Positions 49,558-60,885 of a stretch of DNA of 62,025 bases are shown piece by piece. Numbering within the stretch: position 1 is the stretch's first letter; each line of letters starts with the position of its first letter. Both the position numbers and the translations under genes were made by a program. The stretch lies in the NCBI RefSeq assembly GCF_003047295.1, contig NZ_PZYZ01000012.1:1-62025 (forward strand), given 5' to 3'. This DNA comes from Nocardioides sediminis. Its GTDB lineage: Bacteria; Actinomycetota; Actinomycetes; Propionibacteriales; Nocardioidaceae. The notes beneath the pieces were generated by a model, which saw nothing but the letters and a program-made list of their open reading frames with translations, did no database searches and was not told the origin of the DNA.

Positions 49558-50549
49558 GCCTCCACCCCGCCGTCGCGGCCGTGCGCCGGGGAGTGCGGGC
49601 GGTCCTCGCCGACCTGCCCGCCGGGTCGACCGTCGTCGTGGCCTGCAGCGGCGGCGCCGACTCCCTGGCCCTGCTCAGCGCCGCGGTCTTCGAGGGGCAC
49701 AAGCGGGCCCAGCGGGTGGTCGGCGTGACCGTGGACCACGGCCTCCAGCACGGCTCGGCCGACACCGCGGCCCGCGTGGTCGAGCAGATGGCGGCCATCG
49801 GGGCCGACGAGACCATGACCGCGACCGTGGTCGTCGAGGCCGCCGGGCTGGGGCCGGAGGCCGCCGCCCGCGAGGCGCGTTACGCCGTGCTCGAGGAGGT
49901 CGCCGCCCGCACCGGGGCAGCGGTCGTGCTGCTCGGCCACACCCTCGACGACCAGGCCGAGACGGTGCTGCTGGGCCTGACCCGGGGCTCCGGCGGCCGG
50001 TCGCTGGCCGGGATGCGCCGGCGGTTCGACGTGTTCGCGCGCCCGCTGCTCGACGTACGCCGCGACGACACCGTCACCGCGTGCCAGGTCGAGGCGTTGC
50101 GGGCCTGGGAGGACCCCCACAACACCGACCCCTCGTTCACCCGGGTGCGGGTGCGCCGCCGGGTGATGCCCCTCCTCGAGGACGAGCTCGGTCCCGGGGT
50201 CGCGGCCACGCTGGCCCGCACGGCCGACCAGCTGCGCGACGACATGGGCCTGCTCGATGAGTTCGCCGCCGAGGTCGCAGCGGTGGTGACGACCGACGAC
50301 GGCCTGGCCGTCGATGCCCTCGCCGGCCAGCACCCCTCCCTGCGGCGCCGGGTGCTGCGCAACGCGGTGCTGGCCGCCGGCGCGCCGGCCTCCGAGGTGC
50401 ACCACGAGCACGTCCTGGCCGTGGACGCCCTGCTCACCGACTGGCGGGGCCAGAAGTGGATCGACCTGCCCGGCCACCTGCGCGCCGTACGCCGTGACGG
50501 CCTGCTCGTCCTCGAGCGCGCGCCGTCCGCGCCCGACCGCCCCGCCTGA
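49554..50549 (+). CDS. tilS: tRNA(Ile)-lysidine synthetase
   Basis: The 331-residue protein has the PP-loop motif VVACSGGADSLALLSA and DHGLQHGS, GHTLDDQAETVLLGLTRGSGGRSLAGM, typical of TilS. It adds lysine to C34 of tRNA-Ile2 so that it reads AUA. The start is GTG 49554, coupled to the DUF2342 gene. It lacks the long C-terminal domain of the E. coli enzyme, as usual in actinobacteria. Confidence 0.95.
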   Translation: MSLHPAVAAVRRGVRAVLADLPAGSTVVVACSGGADSLALLSAAVFEGHKRAQRVVGVTVDHGLQHGSADTAARVVEQMAAIGADETMTATVVVEAAGLGPEAAAREARYAVLEEVAARTGAAVVLLGHTLDDQAETVLLGLTRGSGGRSLAGMRRRFDVFARPLLDVRRDDTVTACQVEALRAWEDPHNTDPSFTRVRVRRRVMPLLEDELGPGVAATLARTADQLRDDMGLLDEFAAEVAAVVTTDDGLAVDALAGQHPSLRRRVLRNAVLAAGAPASEVHHEHVLAVDALLTDWRGQKWIDLPGHLRAVRRDGLLVLERAPSAPDRPA

Positions 50550-50724
50550 CCGCCCGGCGACGACGCGCCGGCGTAGGCACGCGGGCACAAGTCGCGCGGG
50601 CCGGTCGCGCCAGGCGGGGGACACCGTGCACGACCGGGGTTGTGTCCGCGCGTCTACGGCGCGGTGGCACTTGATCCGCGACCACCCCGACGCCGGAGCG
50701 GCCGGTGCACCTAGGCTGCTCGGC

Positions 50725-51276
50725 ATGGACGCGTCCCACGTGGAGTCTGACCTGGTCAACGTGCTCTTCACCGAGGAGCAGATCCAGGCCCGGTTGAAGG
50801 AGATGGCCGAGCAGATCGAGGCCGACTACGAGGGCCACGACCTCCTGATGGTCGGCGTCCTGCGCGGCGCGGTCATGGTGATGGCCGACCTCGCCCGGTC
50901 GCTGGGCCGCCACGTGGAGATGGACTGGATGGCGATCAGCTCCTACGGCTCGGGCACCAAGTCCAGCGGCGTGGTGCGGATCCTCAAGGACCTCGACACC
51001 GACATCACGGGCCGGCACGTGCTGATCGTCGACGAGATCATCGACACCGGCCTCACCCTGAGCTGGCTGGTCAACAGCCTCGGCAGCCGCGGCCCGGCCA
51101 GCGTCGAGATCGCCACGCTGCTCCGCAAGCCGGAGGCGCTGAGCATGCCGGTGGAGCCCAAGTACGTCGGCTGGGACATCCCCAACGAGTTCGTCGTGGG
51201 CTACGGGCTGGACTACCAGGAGCGCTACCGCAACCTGCGCGACATCGGGACCCTCGCCCCCCACGTCTACTCCTGA
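50725..51276 (+). CDS. hpt: Hypoxanthine phosphoribosyltransferase
   Basis: The 183-residue protein has the PRPP motif VLIVDEIIDTGLTL and the other purine PRTase pieces: LRGAVMVMADLAR, MAISSYGSGTKSSG and YVGWDIPNEFVVGYGLDYQERYRNL. It salvages hypoxanthine and guanine. ATG 50725 has TAGGCT 7 nt upstream, suggesting a leaderless mRNA, so it is not simply cotranscribed with tilS 175 bp away. That gap shows no other gene. Confidence 0.96.
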   Translation: MDASHVESDLVNVLFTEEQIQARLKEMAEQIEADYEGHDLLMVGVLRGAVMVMADLARSLGRHVEMDWMAISSYGSGTKSSGVVRILKDLDTDITGRHVLIVDEIIDTGLTLSWLVNSLGSRGPASVEIATLLRKPEALSMPVEPKYVGWDIPNEFVVGYGLDYQERYRNLRDIGTLAPHVYS

Positions 51277-51373
51277 GCGCCCCCGGGCTTCACCCCGCCT
51301 GAGAGGATGGGTCAGAACCACGGACGGTCGTGACGATGTACGGTCACAACCCCCGAACCCCTCGTCGCGAAAG

Positions 51374-53440
<2,067 letters not shown>

Positions 53441-53444
53441 GCCG

Positions 53445-54056
53445 ATGACCGACCCGATCAGCCTCGAGGAGCGCGACGACCTCGCGCCCTTCGACCACGC
53501 CCGCGCCGAGGCGGCCGTGCGCGAGCTGCTGCACGCCATCGGCGAGGACCCCGACCGCGAGGGGCTGGCCGACACCCCCGCACGGGTCGCGCGGGCCTAC
53601 GCCGAGCTCACCGCCGGCCTGCGCCAGCGGCCGGAGGAGGTGCTGACCACCACGTTCGACATCGGCCACGACGAGATGGTGCTGGTGCGCGACATCGAGC
53701 TGTGGTCGATGTGCGAGCACCACCTCGTGCCCTTCACCGGCGTGGCGCACGTGGGCTACATCCCCGCCGAGAGCGGCAAGATCACCGGCCTGTCCAAGCT
53801 CGCCCGGCTCGTCGACGTCTACGCCAAGCGCCCGCAGGTGCAGGAGCGGCTGACCACGCAGGTGGCCGACGCGCTCATGGAGCTCCTCGAGGCCCGCGGC
53901 GTCATCGTCGTCATCGAGGCCGAGCACCTGTGCATGACCATGCGCGGGGTGCGCAAGGCCGGCGCCCGCACCATCACCTCGGCGGTCCGCGGCCAGATGC
54001 ACAGCGCCGCCACCCGGGCCGAGGCGATGGCGTTGATCCACTCCCGGCGCGGATGA
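53445..54056 (+). CDS. folE: GTP cyclohydrolase I
   Basis: The 203-residue protein has the zinc ligands in MCEHHLVPF and the later Cys of EAEHLCMTMRGV, plus GYIPAESGKITGLSKLARLVDVYAKRPQVQERLT. It converts GTP to dihydroneopterin triphosphate, the first step of folate synthesis. ATG 53445 lies 4 nt after the ftsH stop, and its stop overlaps folP by four bases. Confidence 0.97.
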   Translation: MTDPISLEERDDLAPFDHARAEAAVRELLHAIGEDPDREGLADTPARVARAYAELTAGLRQRPEEVLTTTFDIGHDEMVLVRDIELWSMCEHHLVPFTGVAHVGYIPAESGKITGLSKLARLVDVYAKRPQVQERLTTQVADALMELLEARGVIVVIEAEHLCMTMRGVRKAGARTITSAVRGQMHSAATRAEAMALIHSRRG

Positions 54057-54904
54057 GCACCGTCGTGCGACCCCTGGTGATGGGGATCGTCAACGTCACG
54101 CCGGACTCCTTCAGCGACGGCGGGCTGTACGCCGACACGGAGTCGGCGCTCGCGCACGGCAGCGACCTGCTGACCCAGGGGGCGGACATCCTCGACGTCG
54201 GCGGCGAGTCGACGCGGCCCGGCGCCACCCGGCCGCTGGTCGCCGAGGAGCTCGACCGGGTCGTCCCGGTCATCACCGGGCTGGCGGCGCAGGGTGCGAT
54301 CGTCTCCGTCGACACCATGCGCGCCGAGGTGGCGGCCGCGGCGATCGACGCCGGCGCCCGCATCGTCAACGACGTCTCGGGCGGGCTCGCCGACCCGGCC
54401 GTCCTCGACGTCGTCGCGGCCTCCGACGCGACGTACGTCGCCATGCACTGGCGGGCGCACAGCGACCGGATGGCCGACTTCGCGACCTACGACGAGCCCG
54501 GCGGCGTGGTAGCCGCGGTGGTGCGCGAGCTGTCCGAGCGGGTCGAGGCGGCGACGACGGCGGGCATCGACCGCGACCGGCTGGTGCTCGACCCCGGCCT
54601 GGGCTTCGCCAAGCGCGGCGAGCACAACTGGCAGCTGCTGGCCCACCTCGACGAGCTCACCGCGCTGGGGCTGCCGCTCCTCGTCGGCGCGAGCCGAAAG
54701 ACGTTCCTGGGGGCCGTGCTGGCCGGTCCCGATGGCACCCCCCGGCCGCCGACGGGGCGCGAGCACGCCCACAGCGCCCTGGTGCCGCTCCTGGCCGACC
54801 TGGGCGTCTGGGGCCTGCGCGTGCACGACGTACGCGCCACCACCGACGCCCTCGCGGCCTGGCAGGCCTGGCGGACGGCCCCCCGAGAGGAAGGACGACG
54901 ATGA
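54053..54904 (+). CDS. folP: Dihydropteroate synthase
   Basis: The 283-residue TIM-barrel protein has the signatures MGIVNVTPDSFSDGG, DVGGESTRPGA, IVNDVSGG, VLDPGLGFAKR and GASRKTFLG. It joins pABA to the pterin diphosphate and is the target of sulfonamides. No substitution at the usual resistance loops is obvious. It is coupled to folE and folB by ATGA overlaps. Confidence 0.97.
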   Translation: MSTVVRPLVMGIVNVTPDSFSDGGLYADTESALAHGSDLLTQGADILDVGGESTRPGATRPLVAEELDRVVPVITGLAAQGAIVSVDTMRAEVAAAAIDAGARIVNDVSGGLADPAVLDVVAASDATYVAMHWRAHSDRMADFATYDEPGGVVAAVVRELSERVEAATTAGIDRDRLVLDPGLGFAKRGEHNWQLLAHLDELTALGLPLLVGASRKTFLGAVLAGPDGTPRPPTGREHAHSALVPLLADLGVWGLRVHDVRATTDALAAWQAWRTAPREEGRR

Positions 54905-55344
54905 CCGACAGGCCCTTCGACACGGGCGCTGCACACCCTGCACGTCGAGACGGCGCTGGCGCGCCTCCTCAGCACGGCGCTCAGGACGAGCTCGTGGTCT
55001 CGGGGATCGAGTGCTTCGCGCACCACGGGGTGTTCGACTTCGAGCGGCGCGAGGGGCAGGTCTTCGTGATCGATCTCGCACTCGGCATCGACACGCGCCC
55101 CGCGGCGACCTCCGACGACTTGCAGCAGACGGTCGACTACGGGACTCTCGTGGACCGGGTCCGGGCGGCAGTCGAGTCCGATCCCGTGGACCTGATCGAG
55201 ACCGTGGCCCAGCGGATCGCCGACGTGTGCCTGACCGAGCGTCGTGTTCAATGGGCGCGCGTCACGATCCACAAGCCAGATGCACCCATTGACGCGACAT
55301 TTCGGGATGTCGCGCTGACGATCACCAGGACTGAGGCCAGCTGA
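54901..55344 (+). CDS. folB: Dihydroneopterin aldolase
   Basis: The 147-residue protein has the FolB core from about residue 30: LVVSGIECFAHHGVFDFERREGQ, VDYGTLVDRV, IETVAQRIADVCL and VTIHKPDAPI (catalytic Lys). The first 28 residues are an extra disordered Gly/Ala/Pro stretch not usual for the family. The start ATG 54901 overlaps folP; a later start is possible. It cleaves dihydroneopterin to the hydroxymethylpterin. Confidence 0.94.
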   Translation: MTDRPFDTGAAHPARRDGAGAPPQHGAQDELVVSGIECFAHHGVFDFERREGQVFVIDLALGIDTRPAATSDDLQQTVDYGTLVDRVRAAVESDPVDLIETVAQRIADVCLTERRVQWARVTIHKPDAPIDATFRDVALTITRTEAS

Positions 55345-55916
55345 TGACCGAGACCCCCAACCCCAACATCGTGGACGCGGACTCCCTCACCGGGGAGATG
55401 CACCCCATCCGTCGGATCGTGGTGGCGCTCGGATCCAACCTGGGGGAGCGGTTCACCACGCTGCAGGGTGCCGTGGACGCCCTCGCCGACACCCCCGACC
55501 TGTTCCTCACCGGCGTCTCGCCGGTCTACGAGTCGGAGCCGGTCGACTCGCCGGTCGACGACGCGCCCATGTTCCTCAACGCCGTCGTGCTCGCCGACAC
55601 CACGCTGCCGGCCGCGCGGCTCATGGAGCGGGCGCTGGCGATCGAGGACGCGTTCGCCCGCGAGCGCAGCGACCTCCGCAACGCGCCGCGCACCCTCGAC
55701 GTCGACCTGATCGTGGTCGGCGACCGCCGGGCCGACGACGACTTCCTGCGGCTGCCCCACCCGCGCGCCCACCAGCGCGCCTTCGTGCTGAAGCCCTGGC
55801 ACGACCTCGAGCCCGACGCGGAGCTCCCCGACCACGGCCCGATCGCCGACCTGCTCGGCGCCACCGACGGCTCGGGGATCTCCCGCCGCGACGACCTGGT
55901 GCTCGAGGTCCAGTGA
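55344..55916 (+). CDS. folK: 2-amino-4-hydroxy-6-hydroxymethyldihydropteridine pyrophosphokinase
   Basis: The 190-residue protein has VALGSNLGERFTTLQGAVDAL, VSPVYESEPVDSP and the substrate motif APRTLDVDLIVVGDR with RLPHPRAHQRAFVLKPWHDLEP. It activates the pterin for FolP. The start overlaps folB by one base (TGATG) and the stop overlaps the DUF3180 gene. It completes the folE-P-B-K set. Confidence 0.96.
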   Translation: MTETPNPNIVDADSLTGEMHPIRRIVVALGSNLGERFTTLQGAVDALADTPDLFLTGVSPVYESEPVDSPVDDAPMFLNAVVLADTTLPAARLMERALAIEDAFARERSDLRNAPRTLDVDLIVVGDRRADDDFLRLPHPRAHQRAFVLKPWHDLEPDAELPDHGPIADLLGATDGSGISRRDDLVLEVQ

Positions 55917-56425
55917 CCGCTGGCCCTCCCTCCGGGGACCCGTCCGAGCAGCCGCCCGACGAGGAACCGGAGGGTCGGCTGCACCCGATCTCGGCCACCG
56001 CCCTCGCGGTCGCGGCCGGGATCGGGATGGTCGGCGGGGGGCTGCTGCGCACCGTCGCGGTCCGCCTCGACGGCACCGCGCCGATCGTCACCTGGATCCA
56101 GGTGCTGGCGCTGGTCTTCGTCGCCGTCTTCGTGGGCGCGCTCGCCTGGGACACGTGGCGCACGCTGCACGTCCGCCGCCAGCGGCTGGAGCCGCACCGC
56201 GCCGTCAACCGCCTGGTGCTGGCCCGCGCCTGCGCCCTCGTGGGTGCCGTGGTGGCCGGCGGCTACGCGGCGTACGCCGTGACCTGGATCGGCGACGGCT
56301 CCGAGCTCGCCGATCAGCGGCTGCTGCGCTCGGGCGTCGCGGCGGGCGCCGGAGTGGCGATCGTCATCTCCTCGCTGCTGCTCGAGCGCGCGTGTCGGCT
56401 GCCCTCGCGCGGCGACGCCCCCTAA
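55913..56425 (+). CDS. DUF3180 membrane protein
   Basis: The 170-residue protein has four predicted helices (about 25-45, 55-75, 100-122, 135-155) between short charged loops. It stands where DUF3180 proteins usually do, right after folK in actinobacteria. The start is GTG 55913, overlapping folK. The function is unknown. Confidence 0.88.
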   Translation: MTAGPPSGDPSEQPPDEEPEGRLHPISATALAVAAGIGMVGGGLLRTVAVRLDGTAPIVTWIQVLALVFVAVFVGALAWDTWRTLHVRRQRLEPHRAVNRLVLARACALVGAVVAGGYAAYAVTWIGDGSELADQRLLRSGVAAGAGVAIVISSLLLERACRLPSRGDAP

Positions 56426-56434
56426 CCTGCTGGC

Positions 56435-57085
56435 ATGCCTTCCCTCCAGCCCCAGCAGTCACAGGCGTCGTCCCCGGCTGCGTCGGCGAGCTCCGCCACC
56501 CCCCGCAGCGCCGCGCGCCGCCGCCAGCGCAGCACGCGCCTGACCGTGGCGGTCGTCCTGCTCGTCGTGGCGACCCTGCTGGTCGGCTGGGCCCTGGTCG
56601 CCGGCATCGGCTGGCTGACCTCGCTGGTGGCCGTCGCGGCCCTGCTGCTCGGCGCCGCCGCCACCCGCATCACGCACACCGAGGTGATGCAGGCACGCCG
56701 GGACGCGGCCCGCGACCGGGCCGAGCAGGCCGCCGAGTACGCCGCCCTCACCGCCGAGCGCACGGCCGAGAACGCCGCCTTCGCCGCCGACATGCGCCGC
56801 AAGATCGCCGACCGTGAGGAGGCCATCGACGGCCTCGAGCTCGCGCTCAGCAAGGCCCAGCGCCACGCGGCCGAGCAGACCCGCAAGATGAACGCCGAGG
56901 CGCGCCGTGCCGACGTCGCCGAGCGCGACCGGGACGAGTCCGCCCGCATGCTGGACGCCTCGGAGCAGCAGGCCGCCGAGGCGATCGTCCTCGTCGCCGA
57001 GCTCGAGGCCGAGCTCGACGTGCTGCGCTCCGAGCTGGTCTCGTGGAAGGCCGCCGCGGCCGCCAAGCGCGCCGAGTCCGCCTGA
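56435..57085 (+). CDS. Membrane protein with long C-terminal coiled coil
   Basis: The 216-residue protein has a Ser/Ala/Gln-rich N-terminus, two close helices (about 36-55 and 60-78) and a long heptad-rich coiled coil (about 82-216) full of Ala, Glu and Arg (DRAEQAAEYAALTAERTAENAAF). ATG 56435 has TAACCT 6 nt upstream; the TAA of that hexamer is the stop codon of the preceding gene. I recognise no family. A structural or scaffold role at the membrane is a guess. Confidence 0.78.
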   Translation: MPSLQPQQSQASSPAASASSATPRSAARRRQRSTRLTVAVVLLVVATLLVGWALVAGIGWLTSLVAVAALLLGAAATRITHTEVMQARRDAARDRAEQAAEYAALTAERTAENAAFAADMRRKIADREEAIDGLELALSKAQRHAAEQTRKMNAEARRADVAERDRDESARMLDASEQQAAEAIVLVAELEAELDVLRSELVSWKAAAAAKRAESA

Positions 57086-57176
57086 GCCGCTGGGGACCAC
57101 CCCGGGTGGGTCCGCTGCACGGCCCGCGGACGGCTGACCGGCCGGCCGTGGACGTCGTACGGCACAATCAACCGAT

Positions 57177-58262
57177 GTGATCCCTGAAGACAACCGGTTC
57201 GAGAGCGACCCCACGAGCGTCATCCCCGGCGATCACCCCCTCCCCGAAGGCTGGGAGCCCGGGCCGGTGGACGGCTCGGACCCGGCCACGGTGGCCCGGC
57301 TGACCGAGCTGCTCCGCGCCCACGAGGCCGCCGGGCGGGGCTGGCCGAGCGCGTCGGAGGACGACGTCCTCGTCGAGGTCTCCGAGCGTGGGCTCGCGAT
57401 GCGCGAGAACGTCGTCGTGCGTGACGACGCGGGCACCATCCACGCCTGGGGCAGCGTCCACGACCGTGCCGAGGGGCGGATGCTCTTCGTGCACGTCGTC
57501 GGGCGCGACCTCGACGACGACACCGCGCTGGCGTGCTCCGACGTGCTCTTCACGTGGGCGCAGGCGCAGGCCAGGTCCGTCGGGCAGCGGCGTGGGCTCG
57601 CGGTGCAGCAGATCGACACCGGCGCCTTCGCCGACGACGACCGGCAGCACACGTGGCTGCGCGACGCCGGCTTCGCCAAGGTCCGGACCTGGTGGCAGAT
57701 GAGCCGGCCGGTCACGGCGGACGAGGCGACGCTCGTGCCCGACCCGGTCGGCTGGGAGCGCAAGGGCGTGCGCTTCCGCCTCGTCGGGCGCGAGGACGAC
57801 GGCATGCCCGACGAGTCGTGCCTGAGGGCCGTGCACGACGTGCTCGAGGGCGCCTTCACCGACCACTTCAACTCGGCCGAGGAGACCTTCGACGAGTTCA
57901 TCCACCGCCTGCGCGAGGACCCCGGCCACCGCTGGGACCACTGGTGGCTTGCCGAGCTGCTCGACGACCCCGAGTCCCCGGAGCCCGTCGGGGCGCTGGT
58001 GGGCACCGTGTCCGAGGGCGGCGACGGGCCGGACGGGTCCTACGTGTCCTACCTCGGCGTCCTGGAGTCGGCCCGGGGTCGCGGCGTCGCGACGGGACTG
58101 CTGCGCACGATCATCGCCGACGCGGCCGCCCGGGGCCGGGACCGCGTGGGCCTCGAGGTCGATGCCGACTCGCCGACGGGGGCCGAGGGCCTCTACACCT
58201 CGATGGGCTGGGCGACGCGCTACGTCACCGAGTCGTGGCACCTCGACGTGCCCGTCGACTGA
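57177..58262 (+). CDS. Tandem GNAT acetyltransferase (MshD-like)
   Basis: The 361-residue protein has two GNAT domains. The C-terminal one is complete, with the acetyl-CoA loop VLESARGRGVATGLLRTIIADAAARG; the N-terminal one is degenerate. The layout recalls mycothiol synthase, and AEGLYTSMGWATRYVTESW fits GNAT motif B. The start is GTG 57177; a CACAAT hexamer 8 nt upstream may be the -10. It may acetylate a small amine; mycothiol synthesis is possible but not shown. Confidence 0.85.
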   Translation: MIPEDNRFESDPTSVIPGDHPLPEGWEPGPVDGSDPATVARLTELLRAHEAAGRGWPSASEDDVLVEVSERGLAMRENVVVRDDAGTIHAWGSVHDRAEGRMLFVHVVGRDLDDDTALACSDVLFTWAQAQARSVGQRRGLAVQQIDTGAFADDDRQHTWLRDAGFAKVRTWWQMSRPVTADEATLVPDPVGWERKGVRFRLVGREDDGMPDESCLRAVHDVLEGAFTDHFNSAEETFDEFIHRLREDPGHRWDHWWLAELLDDPESPEPVGALVGTVSEGGDGPDGSYVSYLGVLESARGRGVATGLLRTIIADAAARGRDRVGLEVDADSPTGAEGLYTSMGWATRYVTESWHLDVPVD

Positions 58263-58289
58263 CCGCCTGACGGCACGGGGTGGGCGGGC

Positions 58290-59336
58290 TCAGCGCAGCG
58301 ACTCGCGCAGCGCCCGGTGCACGCCGGCCGGGGTGAGCACGCCGACGAACGCGGCGCCGCGCTTGACCCCGATCATCGGCCGGTCGTCGCGCAGCAGCGC
58401 GGCCAGCGCCTCCTCCAGGGTGGAGTCGATGTCGATGGCCGCGCCGAGCTGACCGCCGCGGACGTCGTCGAGCGGCTCGAGGTGCTCCTCGCGCAGGGGT
58501 GTCACCGCCAGCCGGCGCAGACCGCGCGTCGAGCCCACGAAGTCGGCCACGAAGTCGTCGGCGGGGTGCGCCAGCAGCTCCATCGGCGTCGCGAGCTGGG
58601 CCAGCCGGCCGCCGGTCGCGAAGACGGCGACCCGGTCGCCCATGCGGACCGCCTCGTCGATGTCGTGCGTGACCAGCACGACGGTCTTGCCGAGCTCGCG
58701 CTGGAGGCGCAGGAACTCGTCCTGGAGACGGATGCGGACCACCGGGTCGACGGCGCCGAACGGCTCGTCCATCAGCAGCACCGGCGGGTTGGCCGCCAGC
58801 GCCCGGGCCACGCCGACGCGCTGGCGCTGGCCGCCGGAGAGCTGGTGGGGGTAGCGGTCGCCGTACTGGTCGGGGTCGAGCCCGACCGTGGCCATCAGCT
58901 CGCGGGCCCGCTCGCGCGCGGTCGACTTGGACTCGCCGTACAGCAGCGGGACGGTCATCACGTTGGTGATGACCTTCTGGTGCGGGAAGAGGCCGACCTG
59001 CTGGATGACGTAGCCGATGCCACGCCGTAGCTCGTGCGGATCGGCGTCCGTCACGTCGGTCCCGTCGAGCCAGATGCGGCCGGTGGTGGGCTCGATGAGG
59101 CGGTTGATCATCTTGAGCGTCGTGGACTTGCCGCAGCCGGACGGGCCGACGAGGCAGACCATCTCCCCGCGACGTACCTCCAGGTCGAGGTCGTGCACGG
59201 CGACCGTGCCGTCGGGATAGGTCTTGCCGACCCCCGCGAGGCGGATCATCACGTCCCGGTCCGAGGCCTCGTCGACGGCGGCGTCGACCACGGCGTCGGC
59301 TGGGCGGGATCCGCGGTCGGAGGCGGTAGCGTCCAT
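58290..59336 (-). CDS. Osmoprotectant ABC transporter ATP-binding protein (OpuCA/ProV-like)
   Basis: The 348-residue protein has Walker A GPSGCGKST, the signature LSGGQRQRVGVARAL, Walker B VLLMDEPFGAVD and the H-loop VTHDIDEA. The C-terminal CBS-like region (about 290-345; RRLAVTPLREEHLEPLDDV, DRPMIGVKRGAAFVGVLT) is expected in betaine/choline importers. ATG 59336 is supported by TAGGGT 6 nt upstream (minus strand). A start at ATG 59249 is the main alternative and would drop 29 low-complexity residues. It is divergent from its own permease genes. Confidence 0.9.
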   Translation of the reverse strand: MDATASDRGSRPADAVVDAAVDEASDRDVMIRLAGVGKTYPDGTVAVHDLDLEVRRGEMVCLVGPSGCGKSTTLKMINRLIEPTTGRIWLDGTDVTDADPHELRRGIGYVIQQVGLFPHQKVITNVMTVPLLYGESKSTARERARELMATVGLDPDQYGDRYPHQLSGGQRQRVGVARALAANPPVLLMDEPFGAVDPVVRIRLQDEFLRLQRELGKTVVLVTHDIDEAVRMGDRVAVFATGGRLAQLATPMELLAHPADDFVADFVGSTRGLRRLAVTPLREEHLEPLDDVRGGQLGAAIDIDSTLEEALAALLRDDRPMIGVKRGAAFVGVLTPAGVHRALRESLR

Positions 59337-59348
59337 GCGGTGACCCTA
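59327..59348. promoter_or_regulatory. Back-to-back leaderless promoter pair of the osmoprotectant system
   Basis: TAGCGT at 59327-59332 lies 7 nt before GTG 59340 on the plus strand. TAGGGT, at 59348-59343 on the minus strand, lies 6 nt before ATG 59336. The starts are 3 bp apart, so each -10 falls within the other gene's first codons. Clear -35 elements are not visible. Confidence 0.45.
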
Positions 59349-60059
59349 CTGGTGCCGGCCTCGCAGGTGCGGCTGTCGAGCGCCGAGGAGCCCAGCTGCT
59401 ACAGCCGGTTCGTCAACGAGTGGTTCTGCTGGCAGTACGTCGAGGACCGCCACGAGCAGATCACCGACGCGCTCGTCGAGCACGTCCTCATCACCACGGC
59501 TGCGCTCGTGCTCGGGCTCGCGATCGCCGTCCCGCTCGCGCTGCTCGCGCGGCGCCTGCCGCGCCTCGAGTCGGCGGTGCTCGGCTTCAGCACCGCCGTC
59601 TACACCGTGCCGTCGCTGGCGCTGCTGCCGCTCCTCGTCCCGTTCACCGGCCTGTCTGCCGCGACGGTGGTGATCGGGCTCGGCCTCTACGCCCTGACGA
59701 TCCTCGTGCGCGCGTTGCTGGACGGCCTCCGCTCGGTGCCCGACGACGTGCGCGAGGCGGCCACGGGTCTGGGGTACGGGCGGGCACGGATGCTGACCCG
59801 CATCGAGATGCCCCTGGCGCTCCCGGTCGCGATGGCCGGCCTGCGGGTCGCCGCGGTGTCGACGGTCGCGCTCACGACGGTCGGCACCCTGGTGGCGTAC
59901 GGCGGCCTCGGGGACCTGATCGCGCACGGCGTGCAGCGCGACTTCCGCGCCGAGCTGCTCACCGCCGCCGTCCTGTGCGTGGTGCTGGCCGTCGTGCTCG
60001 ACGTGGTGCTGGTCGTTCTCCAGCGGGTGCTGACCCCGTGGACGGCGGGGACGCGCTGA
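59340..60059 (+). CDS. Osmoprotectant ABC transporter permease (OpuCB-like)
   Basis: The 239-residue protein has five to six helices and the EAA loop VPDDVREAATGLGYGRARMLTRIEMPLALPVAMAG. It begins with NEWFCWQYVEDR, a common start of OpuCB-type permeases. GTG 59340 is used; GTG 59352 is an alternative. It overlaps the next permease by one base. It belongs with the ATPase on the other strand. Confidence 0.9.
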   Translation: MTLLVPASQVRLSSAEEPSCYSRFVNEWFCWQYVEDRHEQITDALVEHVLITTAALVLGLAIAVPLALLARRLPRLESAVLGFSTAVYTVPSLALLPLLVPFTGLSAATVVIGLGLYALTILVRALLDGLRSVPDDVREAATGLGYGRARMLTRIEMPLALPVAMAGLRVAAVSTVALTTVGTLVAYGGLGDLIAHGVQRDFRAELLTAAVLCVVLAVVLDVVLVVLQRVLTPWTAGTR

Positions 60060-60832
60060 TGGACCTGTTCGCCGAGACCTGGCAGTACCTCCTCGACCCC
60101 GACAGCTGGACCGGTGGGGGCGGCCTCGTCGCGCGCCTGCTGGAGCAGCTCCTGCTCACCGCTACCGCGCTCGCCGCCGCCATGCTCCTCGGCCTGCCGC
60201 TCGCCCTCTGGCTCGGTCACCTCGGCCGCGGCGGCTTTCTCGCCGTCAACGTCTCCAACGTGGGACGCGCGGTCCCGACCTTCGCGCTCCTGGCCATCCT
60301 GGTCGCCGCGGACTGGCCCGGCTCGGCCGACTTCGGTCCGTACGGCCGCGCCGGCCTCGCCACGCTGATCGCCCTGGTGCTCTTCGCGCTCCCGCCGCTC
60401 ATCACCAACGGCTACGTCGGGATGCGCGAGGTGCCCTCCGACGTCCAGGAGGCCGCCGACGGCATGGGGATGTCGTCCGGGCAGCGCTTCTGGCGCGTCG
60501 AGCTGCCACTGGCGCTTCCGGTGGTGGCCTCGGGTGTGCGCCTCGCGCTGGTGCAGGTGTGGGCGACCGCCACCATCGCCGCGCTCGTCGCCGGTCCCGG
60601 GCTGGGTCGCATCATCACCGAGGGCTTCGCGCGCAACGACTACGCCCAGGGCATGGCGGGGGCGGTGGTCGTCGCGCTGGTGGCGCTCGTGCTCGAGGTC
60701 GCAGCCGCCGCTGTCCAGCGCGCCGCCGACCCGATGCCCCGCGGTCCTGCACCGCGCCCCCCGTCACCCCAGGGAGTGGAGCCGGTGTCGGCGGGCTCGA
60801 CTACGGTGGCAGAGGCACCCACCGGGGGCTGA
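60059..60832 (+). CDS. Osmoprotectant ABC transporter permease (OpuCD-like)
   Basis: The 257-residue second permease has the EAA loop VPSDVQEAADGMGMSSGQRFWRVELPLALPVVASG and six or so helices. It has an extra C-terminal cytosolic tail of about 35 residues rich in Pro, Ala and Ser. The start ATG 60059 overlaps the previous stop (TGATG). It forms a heterodimer with the permease before it. Confidence 0.92.
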   Translation: MDLFAETWQYLLDPDSWTGGGGLVARLLEQLLLTATALAAAMLLGLPLALWLGHLGRGGFLAVNVSNVGRAVPTFALLAILVAADWPGSADFGPYGRAGLATLIALVLFALPPLITNGYVGMREVPSDVQEAADGMGMSSGQRFWRVELPLALPVVASGVRLALVQVWATATIAALVAGPGLGRIITEGFARNDYAQGMAGAVVVALVALVLEVAAAAVQRAADPMPRGPAPRPPSPQGVEPVSAGSTTVAEAPTGG

Positions 60833-60885
60833 GCATCACCGGACACGCGCGGCTTCTCGCCGCGGGACACAGAAGGTTGAAGACA

